In this document: positions 26,601 to 36,075 of the stretch, one piece after another
Layout of the letters: each line of letters opens with the position of its first letter
Numbering within the stretch: position 1 is the first letter of the stretch
Source: JAPOXR01 sp965199765
Lineage (GTDB): Bacteria; Pseudomonadota; Alphaproteobacteria; Rhodobacterales; Rhodobacteraceae
Assembly (NCBI GenBank): GCA_965199765.1
Contig: CBDATC010000001.1
Location: 434,001-498,000, forward strand
Reading direction: 5' to 3'
Length of the DNA stretch: 64,000 nt
Notes under the pieces: model-generated
What the model saw: only the letters and a program-made list of their open reading frames with translations
What the model was told of the DNA's origin: nothing
The model's database searches: none
Position numbers and translations under genes: made by a program

Positions 26601-27405
26601 TGGCAAAGTTGCGATCGTTACCGGCAGCACGCAGGGGCTGGGCGCAGCGATAGCACGACGATTTGCTGAATCGGGAGCCGCTGGAATTGTAATTTGCGGC
26701 AGAAACAAAAACAGAGGACAACTCATCGCGACCGAAATCACCGCTCGGCACAACTGTCCGGCGCACTTTTGTCAGGCGGATCTCAGCAAAGTCAGGGACT
26801 GCCGGAGAATTGTGGAAAAAGCGGACAGAACGTTCGGTCGGGTTGAAATATTGGTTAATGCCGCGGCAAAAACCGATCGGGGCACTCTGACCGATACGTC
26901 TGAAAACCTCTTCGATTCGATTTTTGCCACCAACGTGCGCGGACCGTTTTTTCTGGTGCAGGAATCAGTGAAACTTATGATCCGCGCCGGCATCCGAGGA
27001 TCGATCGTGAATATCGGCTCAATGTCCGCCTATTCGGGACAGCCTTTCATCACAGCCTATTGCATGTCGAAAGGCGCACTTGCCACAATGACCCGCAATG
27101 CGGGATTTGCCCTGTTAAAAAACAATATTCGCATCAATCAGCTGAATATTGGCTGGATGGCCTCGGACGGCGAAGACCAGATTCAACGAACATATCATGG
27201 AGCACAGGATGGATGGCTGGAAAAGGCCGCGGCCTTGCAGCCGACGGGACGTTTAATTGATCCGGAAGAAGTCGCGCGGGCCGTTGCTTTCCTTGCATCG
27301 GACGATTCCGGTCTGATGACCGGCTCGGTCATCAATTTTGACCAAACTGTCTGGGGAGCTTTCGAAGCGGGCGCACCGGTCCCCAATGCACCCATGCAAA
27401 CATAA
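26587..27405 (+). CDS. Short-chain dehydrogenase/reductase in the iol operon
   Basis: This 272-residue classical SDR has the NAD(P) motif AIVTGSTQGLGAAIA, VNAAAKTDRG in place of NNAG, and the catalytic IGSMSAYSGQPFITAYCMSK. It overlaps the end of iolE by 14 bases, so it is translationally coupled. In this context it may act as a cyclitol or inosose dehydrogenase standing in for IolG, which is absent here, but that is inference from position. The ATG at 26587 gives the usual MNRIDGKVAI start. Confidence 0.85.
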   Translation: MNRIDGKVAIVTGSTQGLGAAIARRFAESGAAGIVICGRNKNRGQLIATEITARHNCPAHFCQADLSKVRDCRRIVEKADRTFGRVEILVNAAAKTDRGTLTDTSENLFDSIFATNVRGPFFLVQESVKLMIRAGIRGSIVNIGSMSAYSGQPFITAYCMSKGALATMTRNAGFALLKNNIRINQLNIGWMASDGEDQIQRTYHGAQDGWLEKAAALQPTGRLIDPEEVARAVAFLASDDSGLMTGSVINFDQTVWGAFEAGAPVPNAPMQT

Positions 27406-27442
27406 TTTCTTGCTGGCAAGCAATGTAACTGCACTGTGTTGA

Positions 27443-28912
27443 TTGGCGCGAAAATTGGATCTGTGTTCTTTAACCGCAGCCGCGCAAGCACAGCTTGTTC
27501 GGACCAAAGAGGTCTCGCCGCTTGACCTTGTTGACGCAGCGCTTCGGAGAATTGAACAACTCCAGCCGGTCTGCAATCCATTTGCCTTTGTGTTTGCGGA
27601 TGAAGCCCGTGCACAAGCGAAGCGGATTAAAGCGCCGAACTCCGATGAAATGCTGCCGCTATTCGGGGTTCCAGTGGCATTCAAGGACTTCACACCGACC
27701 AAAGAGCAGGTGACAACCCGCGGTTCCTTTGCATTCCGCGAATGGAGGCCGGATTTCGATCCGGTCATCGTTCGCCGGTTCAGGCAAGCCGGTGCGATTA
27801 TCATCGGAAAGACAACAACCCCTGAGTTTGCTCATTCATCATTCACCCGTTCGCCGCTTTGGGGAAAAACCGGTAATCCTTGGGATCCCTCACGCAGCGC
27901 CGGCGGATCATCCGGAGGCTCCGGCGTCGCTGTAACAACTGGCTGCGTTGCACTTGCTGAAGGAACCGACATGGGAGGGTCGGTGCGGATACCTGCCGCA
28001 CTCTGCGGCTGCGTCGGGCTTAAACCCAGCCTCGGACGCATTCCCATGGATATCCTGCCAACAGTGTTCGACGATATGAGTCATTTTGGCCCTCTCAGCC
28101 GGACTGTTGAAGACGCTAAACTCTTTTTGTCGGTTGCCGAGGGACCGTGCGAATACGACATTTCGTCACAGCGCGCGCCGATACCGTTGCCGAATTATTT
28201 GAACTCTGATCTCCGAGGAATGAAAATTGCGCTTTCCGATGATCTTGGATTTTTTGCCGTTGATGACGATGTGCTGGAAAATCTTCACGAAACCGCCTCG
28301 GCGCTCCGCGACGCGGGAGCGGAAATCGAACCCGTCTCGCTCAGTTGGACACGTGAAATCATCGATGCATGGAACAGATGGTGGTGTGTGTATCTGGCTG
28401 CTGCCTTCGCCGACTGTCTTGATAACCACCGCGGTCAATTGGATCCCGAAGTCGTCGCAATTCTTGAAGCCGGATTGCAGACTGATGCCGTAAGCTTCGC
28501 TCGAATCGATCAGATTCGAACGCGCCAATGGTTTGAATTGGCGAAGATTTTTGAAAGATGTGATGCACTCTTATGTCCGAGCATGTCGATGGGCGCACCA
28601 AACAATTTTGCCGCAGACAGCGACTTTCTGAGCGACAATGCCGATGGAAAATTCTGCGGTTTGGATATGACCAGCATGTTTAACCTGATTTCGCAATGTC
28701 CCGCTCTGTCTGTTCCGTCAGGAAAAACAGGGGCTGGCTTACCGACTTCGGCCCAGATTGTCGGACGCCGCTTCGACGATCCGACTGTTCTTCGAATTGG
28801 CTTGGCCATTGAGGAGCGAAGACCATGGCCACAATGGACAGTTGACAATCTCAAAATCATTGAACGTCAGAACAGCACCCAAATCGCTCAACAGCACGCT
28901 GCCACTGAATAA
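27443..28912 (+). CDS. Amidase-signature family hydrolase
   Basis: This 489-residue amidase-signature enzyme hydrolyses a C-N amide bond, substrate unknown. The Ser-cisSer-Lys triad is visible: Lys81 in VPVAFKDF, the cis-Ser in AGGSSGGSG (near 156), and the nucleophile Ser180 in DMGGSVRIPA. The C-terminal part ends in SAQIVGRRFDD, common in allophanate/glutamyl amidase relatives. Not GatA: gatC/gatB are absent and the N-terminal region differs. It begins with TTG 37 bases after the SDR. An amidase downstream of inositol genes hints at an N-acyl or amide-bearing cyclitol substrate, as inference. Confidence 0.85.
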   Translation: MARKLDLCSLTAAAQAQLVRTKEVSPLDLVDAALRRIEQLQPVCNPFAFVFADEARAQAKRIKAPNSDEMLPLFGVPVAFKDFTPTKEQVTTRGSFAFREWRPDFDPVIVRRFRQAGAIIIGKTTTPEFAHSSFTRSPLWGKTGNPWDPSRSAGGSSGGSGVAVTTGCVALAEGTDMGGSVRIPAALCGCVGLKPSLGRIPMDILPTVFDDMSHFGPLSRTVEDAKLFLSVAEGPCEYDISSQRAPIPLPNYLNSDLRGMKIALSDDLGFFAVDDDVLENLHETASALRDAGAEIEPVSLSWTREIIDAWNRWWCVYLAAAFADCLDNHRGQLDPEVVAILEAGLQTDAVSFARIDQIRTRQWFELAKIFERCDALLCPSMSMGAPNNFAADSDFLSDNADGKFCGLDMTSMFNLISQCPALSVPSGKTGAGLPTSAQIVGRRFDDPTVLRIGLAIEERRPWPQWTVDNLKIIERQNSTQIAQQHAATE

Positions 28913-29063
28913 AGCAAGGATATTTGATCTTTCCCAAACCGCCCGTGAACTTGACCGCCAAAGAGATTCTTAATATCGTTGCAGCAGAAATCACAGCCAT
29001 GGGATATTCTGGCTTTGCCGTACGTTTCAGCTGTTTCAGTGCAATTACCTAACCGAGGATTGC

Positions 29064-29462
29064 ATGAGTAAACTGAAGAAATCTGTTGCAGATTTGGTGG
29101 CAGAAGCGCGAAAATCTATCAGCGAAGTCGGCACCGAGGAATTAATCTCTCGATACGCGGACAGCAATGTGGTTGTAGTAGACATACGCGACATTCGTGA
29201 GCGGCGGCGCGACGGCTACATTCCGCTCAGTTTCCATGCACCGAGAGGCATGGTTGAGTTTTGGGTGGATCCCGAATGTCCCTATTTTAAGGAAATATTC
29301 AGCCAAGAAGGCAAGGAGTATGTCTTCTATTGTGCCAGCGGCTGGCGATCCGCTCTGACAGTTGCAACCTTGAAAACAATGGGATTCGAAGCCTCCCATT
29401 TGCAAAATGGCTTCACTGATTGGGTTAGGCTCGGCGGACCGATTGATCGAATGCCAGATTGA
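29064..29462 (+). CDS. Single-domain rhodanese-like sulfurtransferase
   Basis: This 132-residue protein has one rhodanese domain: VVDIRDIRERRRDGYIPLSFHAPRG, then the active-site loop YCASGWRSALTV with the catalytic Cys, and a C-terminal LQNGFTDWVRLGGPI. Such proteins transfer sulfane sulfur or act in detoxification; the specific donor is unknown. A GAGGA Shine-Dalgarno precedes the ATG at 29064. The gap of about 150 bases after the amidase leaves operon membership open. No signal peptide, so cytosolic. Confidence 0.9.
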   Translation: MSKLKKSVADLVAEARKSISEVGTEELISRYADSNVVVVDIRDIRERRRDGYIPLSFHAPRGMVEFWVDPECPYFKEIFSQEGKEYVFYCASGWRSALTVATLKTMGFEASHLQNGFTDWVRLGGPIDRMPD

Positions 29463-29536
29463 AAAACTGGAGTTGGCTGCAAACGCTGCGCTGGTGTTTA
29501 ATCGGCAATCAAGTCGGCTGGCGAATTCTTAAGTGA

Positions 29537-31114
29537 TCAATCTGCTGTCCAAGCCGCCTGAGCGTCACGAGGCTTGGCCAACCATTCTTCAAGCCGTTGG
29601 ATTTCGTCGCGCTTCATTCGCAAGCCCAGCTTACTCCTTCTCCAGACAACATCGTCCGCGGTCCGTGCGAATTCATTCTTTATCATCCAAAGAACCTCAG
29701 CCTCAGTAAGTGTCGCACCGAAATTTATTCCAAGATCATCAGTGGTTGCGGCCGTTCCGAGCAGAACCTCCGCGTCTGTTCCGTAGGCGCGGATTAAGCG
29801 GCTGGCCCAACTGTCCGAAAGAAACGTAAAGCGTTTCATGAGCCGACTCTGCAAATCATCCACGCCGCCCACTGAAAAACCACCCCCCGGCAGAACTGCT
29901 CCCGCTGTCCAGTTTCTGGCAGAGTGCGCTAATTCCTCTGAGACCATTTGCATCGCATTTTCGGCAAGACGCCGATAGGTGGTGAGTTTGCCGCCGAAGA
30001 TGTTGAGAACCGGCGCACCGCCGTTCTTATCAAGGGATAGGACATAGTCTCGCGTGGTCGCGGATGCCGACAGTGAACCATCATCAAACAGTGGACGCAC
30101 ACCAGAAAATGTCCATACGATGTCATCAGCTGTGATCTGTTTTTTAAAATATTGATTGACGAATTCAATTAGGTAGAATTTCTCTTCGCACGAACATTCC
30201 GGCTCTGTTTCCAAACCATCATGTTCAAGATCAGTTGTGCCGATCAAGGTGAAATCCTGTTCATAAGGAATTGTGAAAATCACTCTGCCGTCATCACCCT
30301 GAAAGAGATAGCACTTCTCATGATCGTAAAGTGCGTTCACGACAATGTGGCTGCCTCGAACAAGACGCAGTTTTGCAGATGAATTCAATCTGAGTTTGCA
30401 GTGGATAATATCGTCGACCCACGGGCCGGCGGCATTCGTGATCATTTTCGCAAGCACCTTGAAACGCTTGCTTCGCAACGAGTCCTCGAGAGTGATTTCC
30501 CAATGACTGTCATGTCGAACCGCGGCAATGACCTTTGTTCTGACAAAAATTCTTGCACCGCGAATTTTCGCATCCCGGGCATTAAGCACAACTAAGCGGG
30601 AGTCGTCGACCCAGCAATCGGAGTATTCGTATGCTCGGCTAAAATTCGCCTTAAGCGGAACACCTTCGGTGGTCCCAACCAAATCAACCGGTTTGGTTGC
30701 CGGAAGAATCTTTCGCCCTGCGAGTTGATCATAAAAGAATAATCCCAAGCGAAGCAGCCATGCTGGACGACGGTTCTTCATCCAAGGGAATAAAATGCGG
30801 AGAATTCGGGCTACTGGAGTGGAGTTGTCAAACCGCATTTTGTCATGGAGTGGCAAGACAAAGCGCATCGGCCAAGAAATATGTGGCATTGCGCAAAGAA
30901 GAGTTTCACGTTCTTTCAGGGCGTGGCGCACCAGATTAATTTCCAGGTATTCAAGATAGCGCAACCCGCCGTGAAACAGTTTTGTTGAAGCTGACGAGGT
31001 CGCGCCGCCGATATCGTGCATTTCGGCAAGCCCCACCGAAAGTCCGCGCCCCGCGGCATCCCTAGCGATACCGCATCCATTGATTCCTCCACCAATTATA
31101 AAAAGATCATACAT
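29537..31114 (-). CDS. glpD: Aerobic glycerol-3-phosphate dehydrogenase
   Basis: GlpD oxidises glycerol-3-phosphate to dihydroxyacetone phosphate and feeds electrons to quinone at the membrane. The 525-residue protein has the N-terminal FAD motif DLFIIGGGINGCGIARDAAGRG, the TSSASTKLFHGGLRYLEY segment, the ANAAGPWVDDI-like NAAGPWVDD stretch, GTTDLEHDG and the GGKLTTYRRLAE motif. The C-terminal DAO_C domain is present to the end. No glpF, glpK or glpR is adjacent. It is convergent with the rhodanese gene. Confidence 0.95.
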   Translation of the reverse strand: MYDLFIIGGGINGCGIARDAAGRGLSVGLAEMHDIGGATSSASTKLFHGGLRYLEYLEINLVRHALKERETLLCAMPHISWPMRFVLPLHDKMRFDNSTPVARILRILFPWMKNRRPAWLLRLGLFFYDQLAGRKILPATKPVDLVGTTEGVPLKANFSRAYEYSDCWVDDSRLVVLNARDAKIRGARIFVRTKVIAAVRHDSHWEITLEDSLRSKRFKVLAKMITNAAGPWVDDIIHCKLRLNSSAKLRLVRGSHIVVNALYDHEKCYLFQGDDGRVIFTIPYEQDFTLIGTTDLEHDGLETEPECSCEEKFYLIEFVNQYFKKQITADDIVWTFSGVRPLFDDGSLSASATTRDYVLSLDKNGGAPVLNIFGGKLTTYRRLAENAMQMVSEELAHSARNWTAGAVLPGGGFSVGGVDDLQSRLMKRFTFLSDSWASRLIRAYGTDAEVLLGTAATTDDLGINFGATLTEAEVLWMIKNEFARTADDVVWRRSKLGLRMKRDEIQRLEEWLAKPRDAQAAWTAD

Positions 31115-31835
31115 CTAATGGATTACAGCCGTTCAAAGTTGATTCGGTCGTGCAAAATTTGGGAAGTTGCCGCACGCGGATAAGGCTTGAATTACGCTTG
31201 ATCGCCGCCCATCAAATCATTGCAGAGCTCGTTTGGCACGAAAGTTTCCTTAGAATCATTGATGATGCTGCCGTCGAGAAACCGCGCAATCGATTCATTA
31301 CTTTCAAGTCTGTTCATATTTTATATCCTGACTAAAGCTCGGCATATTCTCCAAAGCTGCGACACCGATCGACAATTCGGTTTACCCTTGGGTGCAGGCA
31401 CCAAACCTATTCCCTCCCGCCGCCGACCCAATGCCTTCGGTCGTCTGCATTTGGTTCGCAGACTGCGGCGCAATCGAGCAGCTGTCACAAAAACATTCCT
31501 TGTGCCGATTGGGATTTATCCCGTCAAGTCCCGATTTGGAATTTTTTCAGCAATAAAGTGAAAGCATCAGTTAAAATTCGTGCGGTTGGGCAGGGTATCG
31601 GCTCTTGGTATTTTGGCGTTGGGTTCTGATCAGCGCTTCAAGATGGAATTCTGGGATTGGTGCACCGTTAATCTGTTAATTCCGGTGGACTGCTTAATTG
31701 CACTGGTCAACTATCCATGAACGCTCACCTAAAGAACTGAAGAACAATTCAGTTGGACGAGACTGAACCGCAGAAGATCTTGACGATTTTGAAAGTTCAA
31801 GGAGATTTGCGGCGCTTTGGCAGTCTGCGGAGATA
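31115..31835. other. Gene-free interval upstream of glpD
   Basis: About 720 bases lie between the glpD start and the stop of the BisC-like gene, both minus strand. I see no intact gene, recognisable remnant, repeat or RNA fold. It contains the glpD promoter region. Confidence 0.5.
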
Positions 31836-34160
31836 TCAGGCAATCAATGGCTCACCGAGCGGGCCGACCCGCGGTATAATTTCAGGCGGTGTCCGCACAC
31901 CTATATTCGGAGGAACTCCATCGAAAGCCTCAATTTCAACCAAGCATGTATGCGCAATCGGACCCTGCGCCAGCCGTGACGTCCCCTTGTCAAGGGTGAG
32001 CGCATTTGGGTTTCCATGCATGCAACACGGACCAAGGTTCGCTGACTCTGACGGATCAAACCAAGCTCCGGTGCTCATTCGAAGAACCTGTTCCATAACG
32101 GAATCGGTCACTCTCGCAACCGCCAAACATGAGGCCCGATCATTGAAGATTCTGACAACATCGCCTTCATTGATGCCCCTTTCCCGCGCATCCGATGGAT
32201 GTATGGCAACCGGCTCCCTCCCTCCGATTTTGTCGGCCATGCTGACGCTTCCGTGATCCAGTTGCGAGTGCAATTTAGTTTCCGGTTGATTTGAAATCAG
32301 ATGCAGCGGGAAACGGCGGTCCTTCGACCCAAGCCATTCAACCGGTTCCAGCCAAACTGCGTGTCCCGGGCAATCAGAATATCCAAATCCCGCGACAGTC
32401 TCTGAATAGATCTCAATCTTACCGCTCGGAGTTGGCAAAGGGTTGGATGCGCGGTTTTCTCGAAAATCCTGCAGAAAATTCTTAGGATTTTGGGGAGCGC
32501 CGATCTGGTGATACCCTTGACGCCGAAACACCTCAAACGGCGGAAGTTCAATTGAACGCGCTTGCATGCGCCGGCGGGTTTTCTCATACAGCCACTCCAG
32601 CCAGTCCGCTTCACCTCGATCTTCTGTGAATTCGCTGCCGACACCCAAACGCCGAGCAAGCCCTCCAAAGATATCAAAGTCGTTTCTGCAGCCCGACGGC
32701 GGCTCAACAGCCTTTTCCGAGAAAACCAGGTATGGGCTTCTCGATATCGCCAAGTCATTGCGTTCAAGCGCAGTCGTGCAGGGCAAGACAATGTCCGAAT
32801 GTCGGCTCAGCGCGTTCCATACCCATTCGTGGGAAATGACAGTTTCCGGTCGGCTCCATGCCTCTTTAAGTCGGAAAAGATCTTGATGATGGTGAAATGG
32901 ATTGCCTCCTGCCCAGTAAACCAACCGAATGTCAGGATAGGCGAACGAGCGTCCATCGTAATCAAATTGAGCTCCTGGATTCAGCAGCATGTCACTAATG
33001 CGCGCAACCGGGATGAAATCATTGACTGAATTGCGACCTTGCGGAAGAGATGCGGCTGGAACAATCGTAAACTGGTCGCCAATTGAATTGACCGCACCAT
33101 AGCCAAATCCAATTCCTCCGCCCGGCAATCCGATCTGACCAAGCATCGCGGCCACGGTGACAGCGGACCAAAATGGCTGCTCTCCGTGATCTTGTCTGGT
33201 CAGTGACCAGCTTACAGAAATCATGGTCCTTGAGGATGCCATACGCCGCGCGAGCCGGCGGATAGAATCCGCACTCAAACCACTAATGGATGCGGCCCAA
33301 TCAGCCGATTTAGGCACACCATCTGTCTTGCCTGTCAGATATTCCAGAAATCTGCCGAAGCCCGAGCAATATTTATCAAGAAACGTTTGATCATGAAGGT
33401 TCTCAAGGAATATCGTGTGAGCCAATCCGAGCATAACCGCTGTATCGCTGCCTGGCCTCGGCTGCAGCCACTCGGCCTCCAAACCATCATGAAGATCATC
33501 GCGCACCGGAGAGATATTCACGAACCGCACACCGCTTCTGCGCGCTGCATTCAAACCATCTCGCTGGCAGTGATTCATTGCGCCGCCCGCGTTGATTTGA
33601 CCATTTTTCAGCGGAACACCGCCAAAAGCCACGAATAGCTCTGTGTGGTCAGCAATGATGGACCAGCCTGTCATCTCGTCCAAAAGCTTGTGGAACGGCC
33701 CCATAATGTGAGGCATGACGACCTCAGCCGCCGCTAGGCTGTAAGAGTTCACCGAGTAGGTGAATCCGCCAATGCAATTCATAAAACGCTTGAGCTGACT
33801 TTGTGCATGATGGAACCGTCCGGCGCTGGCCCAACCGTACGAACCTGCGTAGATTGAAGCGTTTCCGAAACATCGTCGAACCCTGTCGAGTTCATTCGCC
33901 ACCAAACTTTCGGCATCGTCCCACGACAGTTCTACAAATTGGTCGCTGCCTCTTGAGCGGGTCGCAGAACCGGGTCCGCTTTCAAGCCAGCTCTTTCGAA
34001 CCATTGGAGCTGTAATTCGCAGCGGATGATTAAGCGTATCAACCTGGCTGTTTCCGATAGGCGATGGATCTCTGTCCAACTCGAACGGAAGCATTTCAGC
34101 AATTCTGCCGTTGATTGATCTGACCCGGTATGTGCCCCAGTGGCTGCAATGCAGTGGCAT
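31836..34160 (-). CDS. Molybdopterin-dependent oxidoreductase, BisC/TorA-like
   Basis: This DMSO-reductase family enzyme of 774 residues resembles biotin/methionine sulfoxide reductase BisC and TMAO reductases. It starts MPLHCSHWGTYRV, lacks an N-terminal [4Fe-4S] cysteine motif and shows no Tat signal, so it is probably cytoplasmic like BisC. The molybdenum-ligand region is YSVNSYSLAAAEV (Ser ligand). Other marks are WSLTRQDHGEQPF, YWAGGNPFHHHQD, LPCTTALERND and the C-terminal molydopterin-binding HLISNQPETKLHSQLD. I chose ATG 34160, which follows an AAGAGGAG Shine-Dalgarno, over one 17 codons upstream. Likely substrates are S- or N-oxides; no membrane redox partner is adjacent. Confidence 0.85.
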   Translation of the reverse strand: MPLHCSHWGTYRVRSINGRIAEMLPFELDRDPSPIGNSQVDTLNHPLRITAPMVRKSWLESGPGSATRSRGSDQFVELSWDDAESLVANELDRVRRCFGNASIYAGSYGWASAGRFHHAQSQLKRFMNCIGGFTYSVNSYSLAAAEVVMPHIMGPFHKLLDEMTGWSIIADHTELFVAFGGVPLKNGQINAGGAMNHCQRDGLNAARRSGVRFVNISPVRDDLHDGLEAEWLQPRPGSDTAVMLGLAHTIFLENLHDQTFLDKYCSGFGRFLEYLTGKTDGVPKSADWAASISGLSADSIRRLARRMASSRTMISVSWSLTRQDHGEQPFWSAVTVAAMLGQIGLPGGGIGFGYGAVNSIGDQFTIVPAASLPQGRNSVNDFIPVARISDMLLNPGAQFDYDGRSFAYPDIRLVYWAGGNPFHHHQDLFRLKEAWSRPETVISHEWVWNALSRHSDIVLPCTTALERNDLAISRSPYLVFSEKAVEPPSGCRNDFDIFGGLARRLGVGSEFTEDRGEADWLEWLYEKTRRRMQARSIELPPFEVFRRQGYHQIGAPQNPKNFLQDFRENRASNPLPTPSGKIEIYSETVAGFGYSDCPGHAVWLEPVEWLGSKDRRFPLHLISNQPETKLHSQLDHGSVSMADKIGGREPVAIHPSDARERGINEGDVVRIFNDRASCLAVARVTDSVMEQVLRMSTGAWFDPSESANLGPCCMHGNPNALTLDKGTSRLAQGPIAHTCLVEIEAFDGVPPNIGVRTPPEIIPRVGPLGEPLIA

Positions 34161-34433
34161 TGCTCCTCTTTCCGTCAGTTCAGTCGAATGATCTTTCAAT
34201 TCCCGCCTCAACCAATCAATAATCTTCCTATTCCAAAAACACTCCTTGGGGCAAAAATCACAGAAAATCCATACAGCTCAGTTAATTCAAGTCAGAAGGA
34301 CATGACCAAGGAGTATCGAAATTGTGCTTCGCGCATATCGGAATGTTCTGTCCATTGAATATGCAAGCGGTTTTTCATCCTCGCGGCCTTTTGGTCTGCA
34401 AATCTATTCACAGCGCCATTCTGGAAAAGTGTA

Positions 34434-34758
34434 ATGTTCTCAACCTCGGCGGTTCTGGCTGCGGCTCTAAATTCTTCGGCTTATGCCGATGCCGGCCAGC
34501 AGCTTGAACCAAGGTCGATAGCTAGAGCTTCCGCCGCGCAGGTGGAGGCGGAGATCGCCAAAGCAGCAGATGTTAATGCCCGAGACGATAGTGGTTCCGC
34601 GCCTCTGCGCTGGGCCATGAACCGCAAAAGGTCGAACTTCGGTCCAAGCAACGGAAATACTGCTTACAGCCGGTGCGGACATCCATGCAAAAAACGCCAA
34701 AGACAACTCACCTCGGCGCACAGCAGCGCTGTGGGACAATTCGGCGGCCGCAGAATGA
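34434..34758 (+). pseudogene. Frameshifted secreted ankyrin-repeat protein
   Basis: The first frame starts at ATG 34434 with a signal-like peptide (hydrophobic stretch ending SSAYA) and reaches ADVNARDDSGSAPLRWA, one ankyrin repeat. A second repeat, LLTAGADIHAKNAKDNSP followed by TAALWDN, is readable only in another frame (codons in phase with 34654) ending at TGA 34756. The switch must lie near 34605-34640. Two ankyrin units in different frames indicate a decayed gene rather than an intact one. The 300-residue length of typical ankyrin proteins is not reached. Confidence 0.6.
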
Positions 34759-34969
34759 CGCCTTGCGAGAAAATGATCATCGACAAGCCGAAGAACCGGG
34801 TGAAGCATTCGGTTGGGCATAAGTTGTGCGGCGGAGCGCCGATGGCAAAGCAAAATGGGTGAATCGATTGCCGTTTGCGACTATGCGGACCAACTTCATA
34901 TGTGATGCAGTGTCTGCTGTAAGTACAGCAGAAAGGAACACGCCGTGCTTTGATGCGCCAATGATCGGC

Positions 34970-35536
34970 TTAGTTCGAATTCAACGCCTTGCGAAACCGC
35001 GACCGAGCGCCCTCGCTGTGAATTTGCGCATAGTCGCGAGGATATTCTTTACCAGGACACACCCGGAGCTCGCCAAATACCGGTCCTCGTTCCAGCAGGA
35101 AACGCTGTGCCGCGTCCTGAAACACTTCGAGCGTCTCATATCTCTCGGCCTTCCGATAGCCACAGGCGATCGCGATAGACCTGAAATCCAACTTGCCCGC
35201 CGCCGGAATGGGATGACCGCCATTCACTTCGTAGGTCCCGTTCATAAACAGAAAATGGAATAGATTTGGAGGATCAGCGCTCGCAATTGACGCAAGCGAA
35301 CCAACATTCATCAGAAGGCTTCCATCGCCATCAAACACGATCACCCGGCGATCCGGGTTCGCGATCGCCAGTCCAAGCGCGTGGGATGATGCCTGTCCCA
35401 TCGCCCCGGTCGACAGGTAATTTAGGGCTCGCGGACAAATCGCCATCCAATCAAACAAGGCTTGATAGGCACCAACAACAATATCTCTTGGTTCCACAAG
35501 CTCCTTGAGAATTTCCAAAACATGATCACGTCTCAT
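34970..35536 (-). CDS. ThDP-dependent decarboxylase, C-terminal (ThDP-binding) subunit, ComE-like
   Basis: This 188-residue subunit carries the diphosphate-binding half of a two-subunit ThDP decarboxylase. It has YLSTGAMGQASSHALGLA, then FDGDGSLLMNVGSLASIA (GDGS at 70-73) and the metal-binding Asn in LFMNGTYEVNGGHP. The layout matches sulfopyruvate decarboxylase beta (ComE) and phosphonopyruvate decarboxylase. Its ATG overlaps the stop of the alpha-subunit gene by four bases. The reaction is decarboxylation of a 2-oxo acid to an aldehyde. Whether the acid is sulfopyruvate, phosphonopyruvate or an aryl/alkyl pyruvate cannot be decided. Confidence 0.8.
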   Translation of the reverse strand: MRRDHVLEILKELVEPRDIVVGAYQALFDWMAICPRALNYLSTGAMGQASSHALGLAIANPDRRVIVFDGDGSLLMNVGSLASIASADPPNLFHFLFMNGTYEVNGGHPIPAAGKLDFRSIAIACGYRKAERYETLEVFQDAAQRFLLERGPVFGELRVCPGKEYPRDYAQIHSEGARSRFRKALNSN

Positions 35537-36075
35537 GGCGCCACCGGCGATCTGCCAATGAGAAATATATGCGGTTGCGACCGTTCATATGCCTGATCAA
35601 CCGTCGGCTTGATGATCCGCACATCGTTCGAGTCTTCGATCGACGTGTGCTCTATGCTCATCGCATCCAAAACCGGCATGACAATTCTCACACCATATGA
35701 ACCCGAATGCCTAGGATGCAAACCAGGCTCCTTGCCCTGCAGCCCTACCAGCATTACGACCGGCAACCGGTAATCCATGCCAATCGCCCGAATTGCATTC
35801 AACGAATCCATCAAACCGGTCTGCTGCATCATCAAAACGGCTCGTGTCCCATTGTACGACATCGCGGCGCAAATCGAAACGCCCTCATCTTCCTTGCAAA
35901 TTCGGATCAGGCGAAAATCCGTATCTCCGGCGATCGGCCATAACAGCCCGTCGCTTGTGACGATATCGGGCAGCGCAACGATATGATTCACCGAGGCTGC
36001 CTTCAAAGCAGAAATAATCGCCCCGCCATTGGGTCGCTGCAGATCATCGCCGCGCTTGTGTTCCGAAAGCATCAT
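35533..36075 (-). CDS. ThDP-dependent decarboxylase, N-terminal (pyrimidine-binding) subunit, ComD-like
   Basis: This 180-residue subunit carries the ThDP pyrimidine-binding half. It has the VNHIVALPD opening, the activating Glu in ICKEDEGVSICAAMSYNG (residues 59-69), and MMQQTGLMDSLNAIR followed by LPVVMLVGLQG. These match sulfopyruvate decarboxylase alpha (ComD). It sits between the aminotransferase and the ComE-like gene with four-base ATGA overlaps on both sides, so the three are one translationally coupled unit. Confidence 0.8.
   Translation of the reverse strand: MMLSEHKRGDDLQRPNGGAIISALKAASVNHIVALPDIVTSDGLLWPIAGDTDFRLIRICKEDEGVSICAAMSYNGTRAVLMMQQTGLMDSLNAIRAIGMDYRLPVVMLVGLQGKEPGLHPRHSGSYGVRIVMPVLDAMSIEHTSIEDSNDVRIIKPTVDQAYERSQPHIFLIGRSPVAP

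Noticed and set aside
31753..32256. Plus-strand frame of 167 codons overlapping the molybdoenzyme gene
   Set aside because: It is the complementary shadow of the BisC-like gene, with no domain features.
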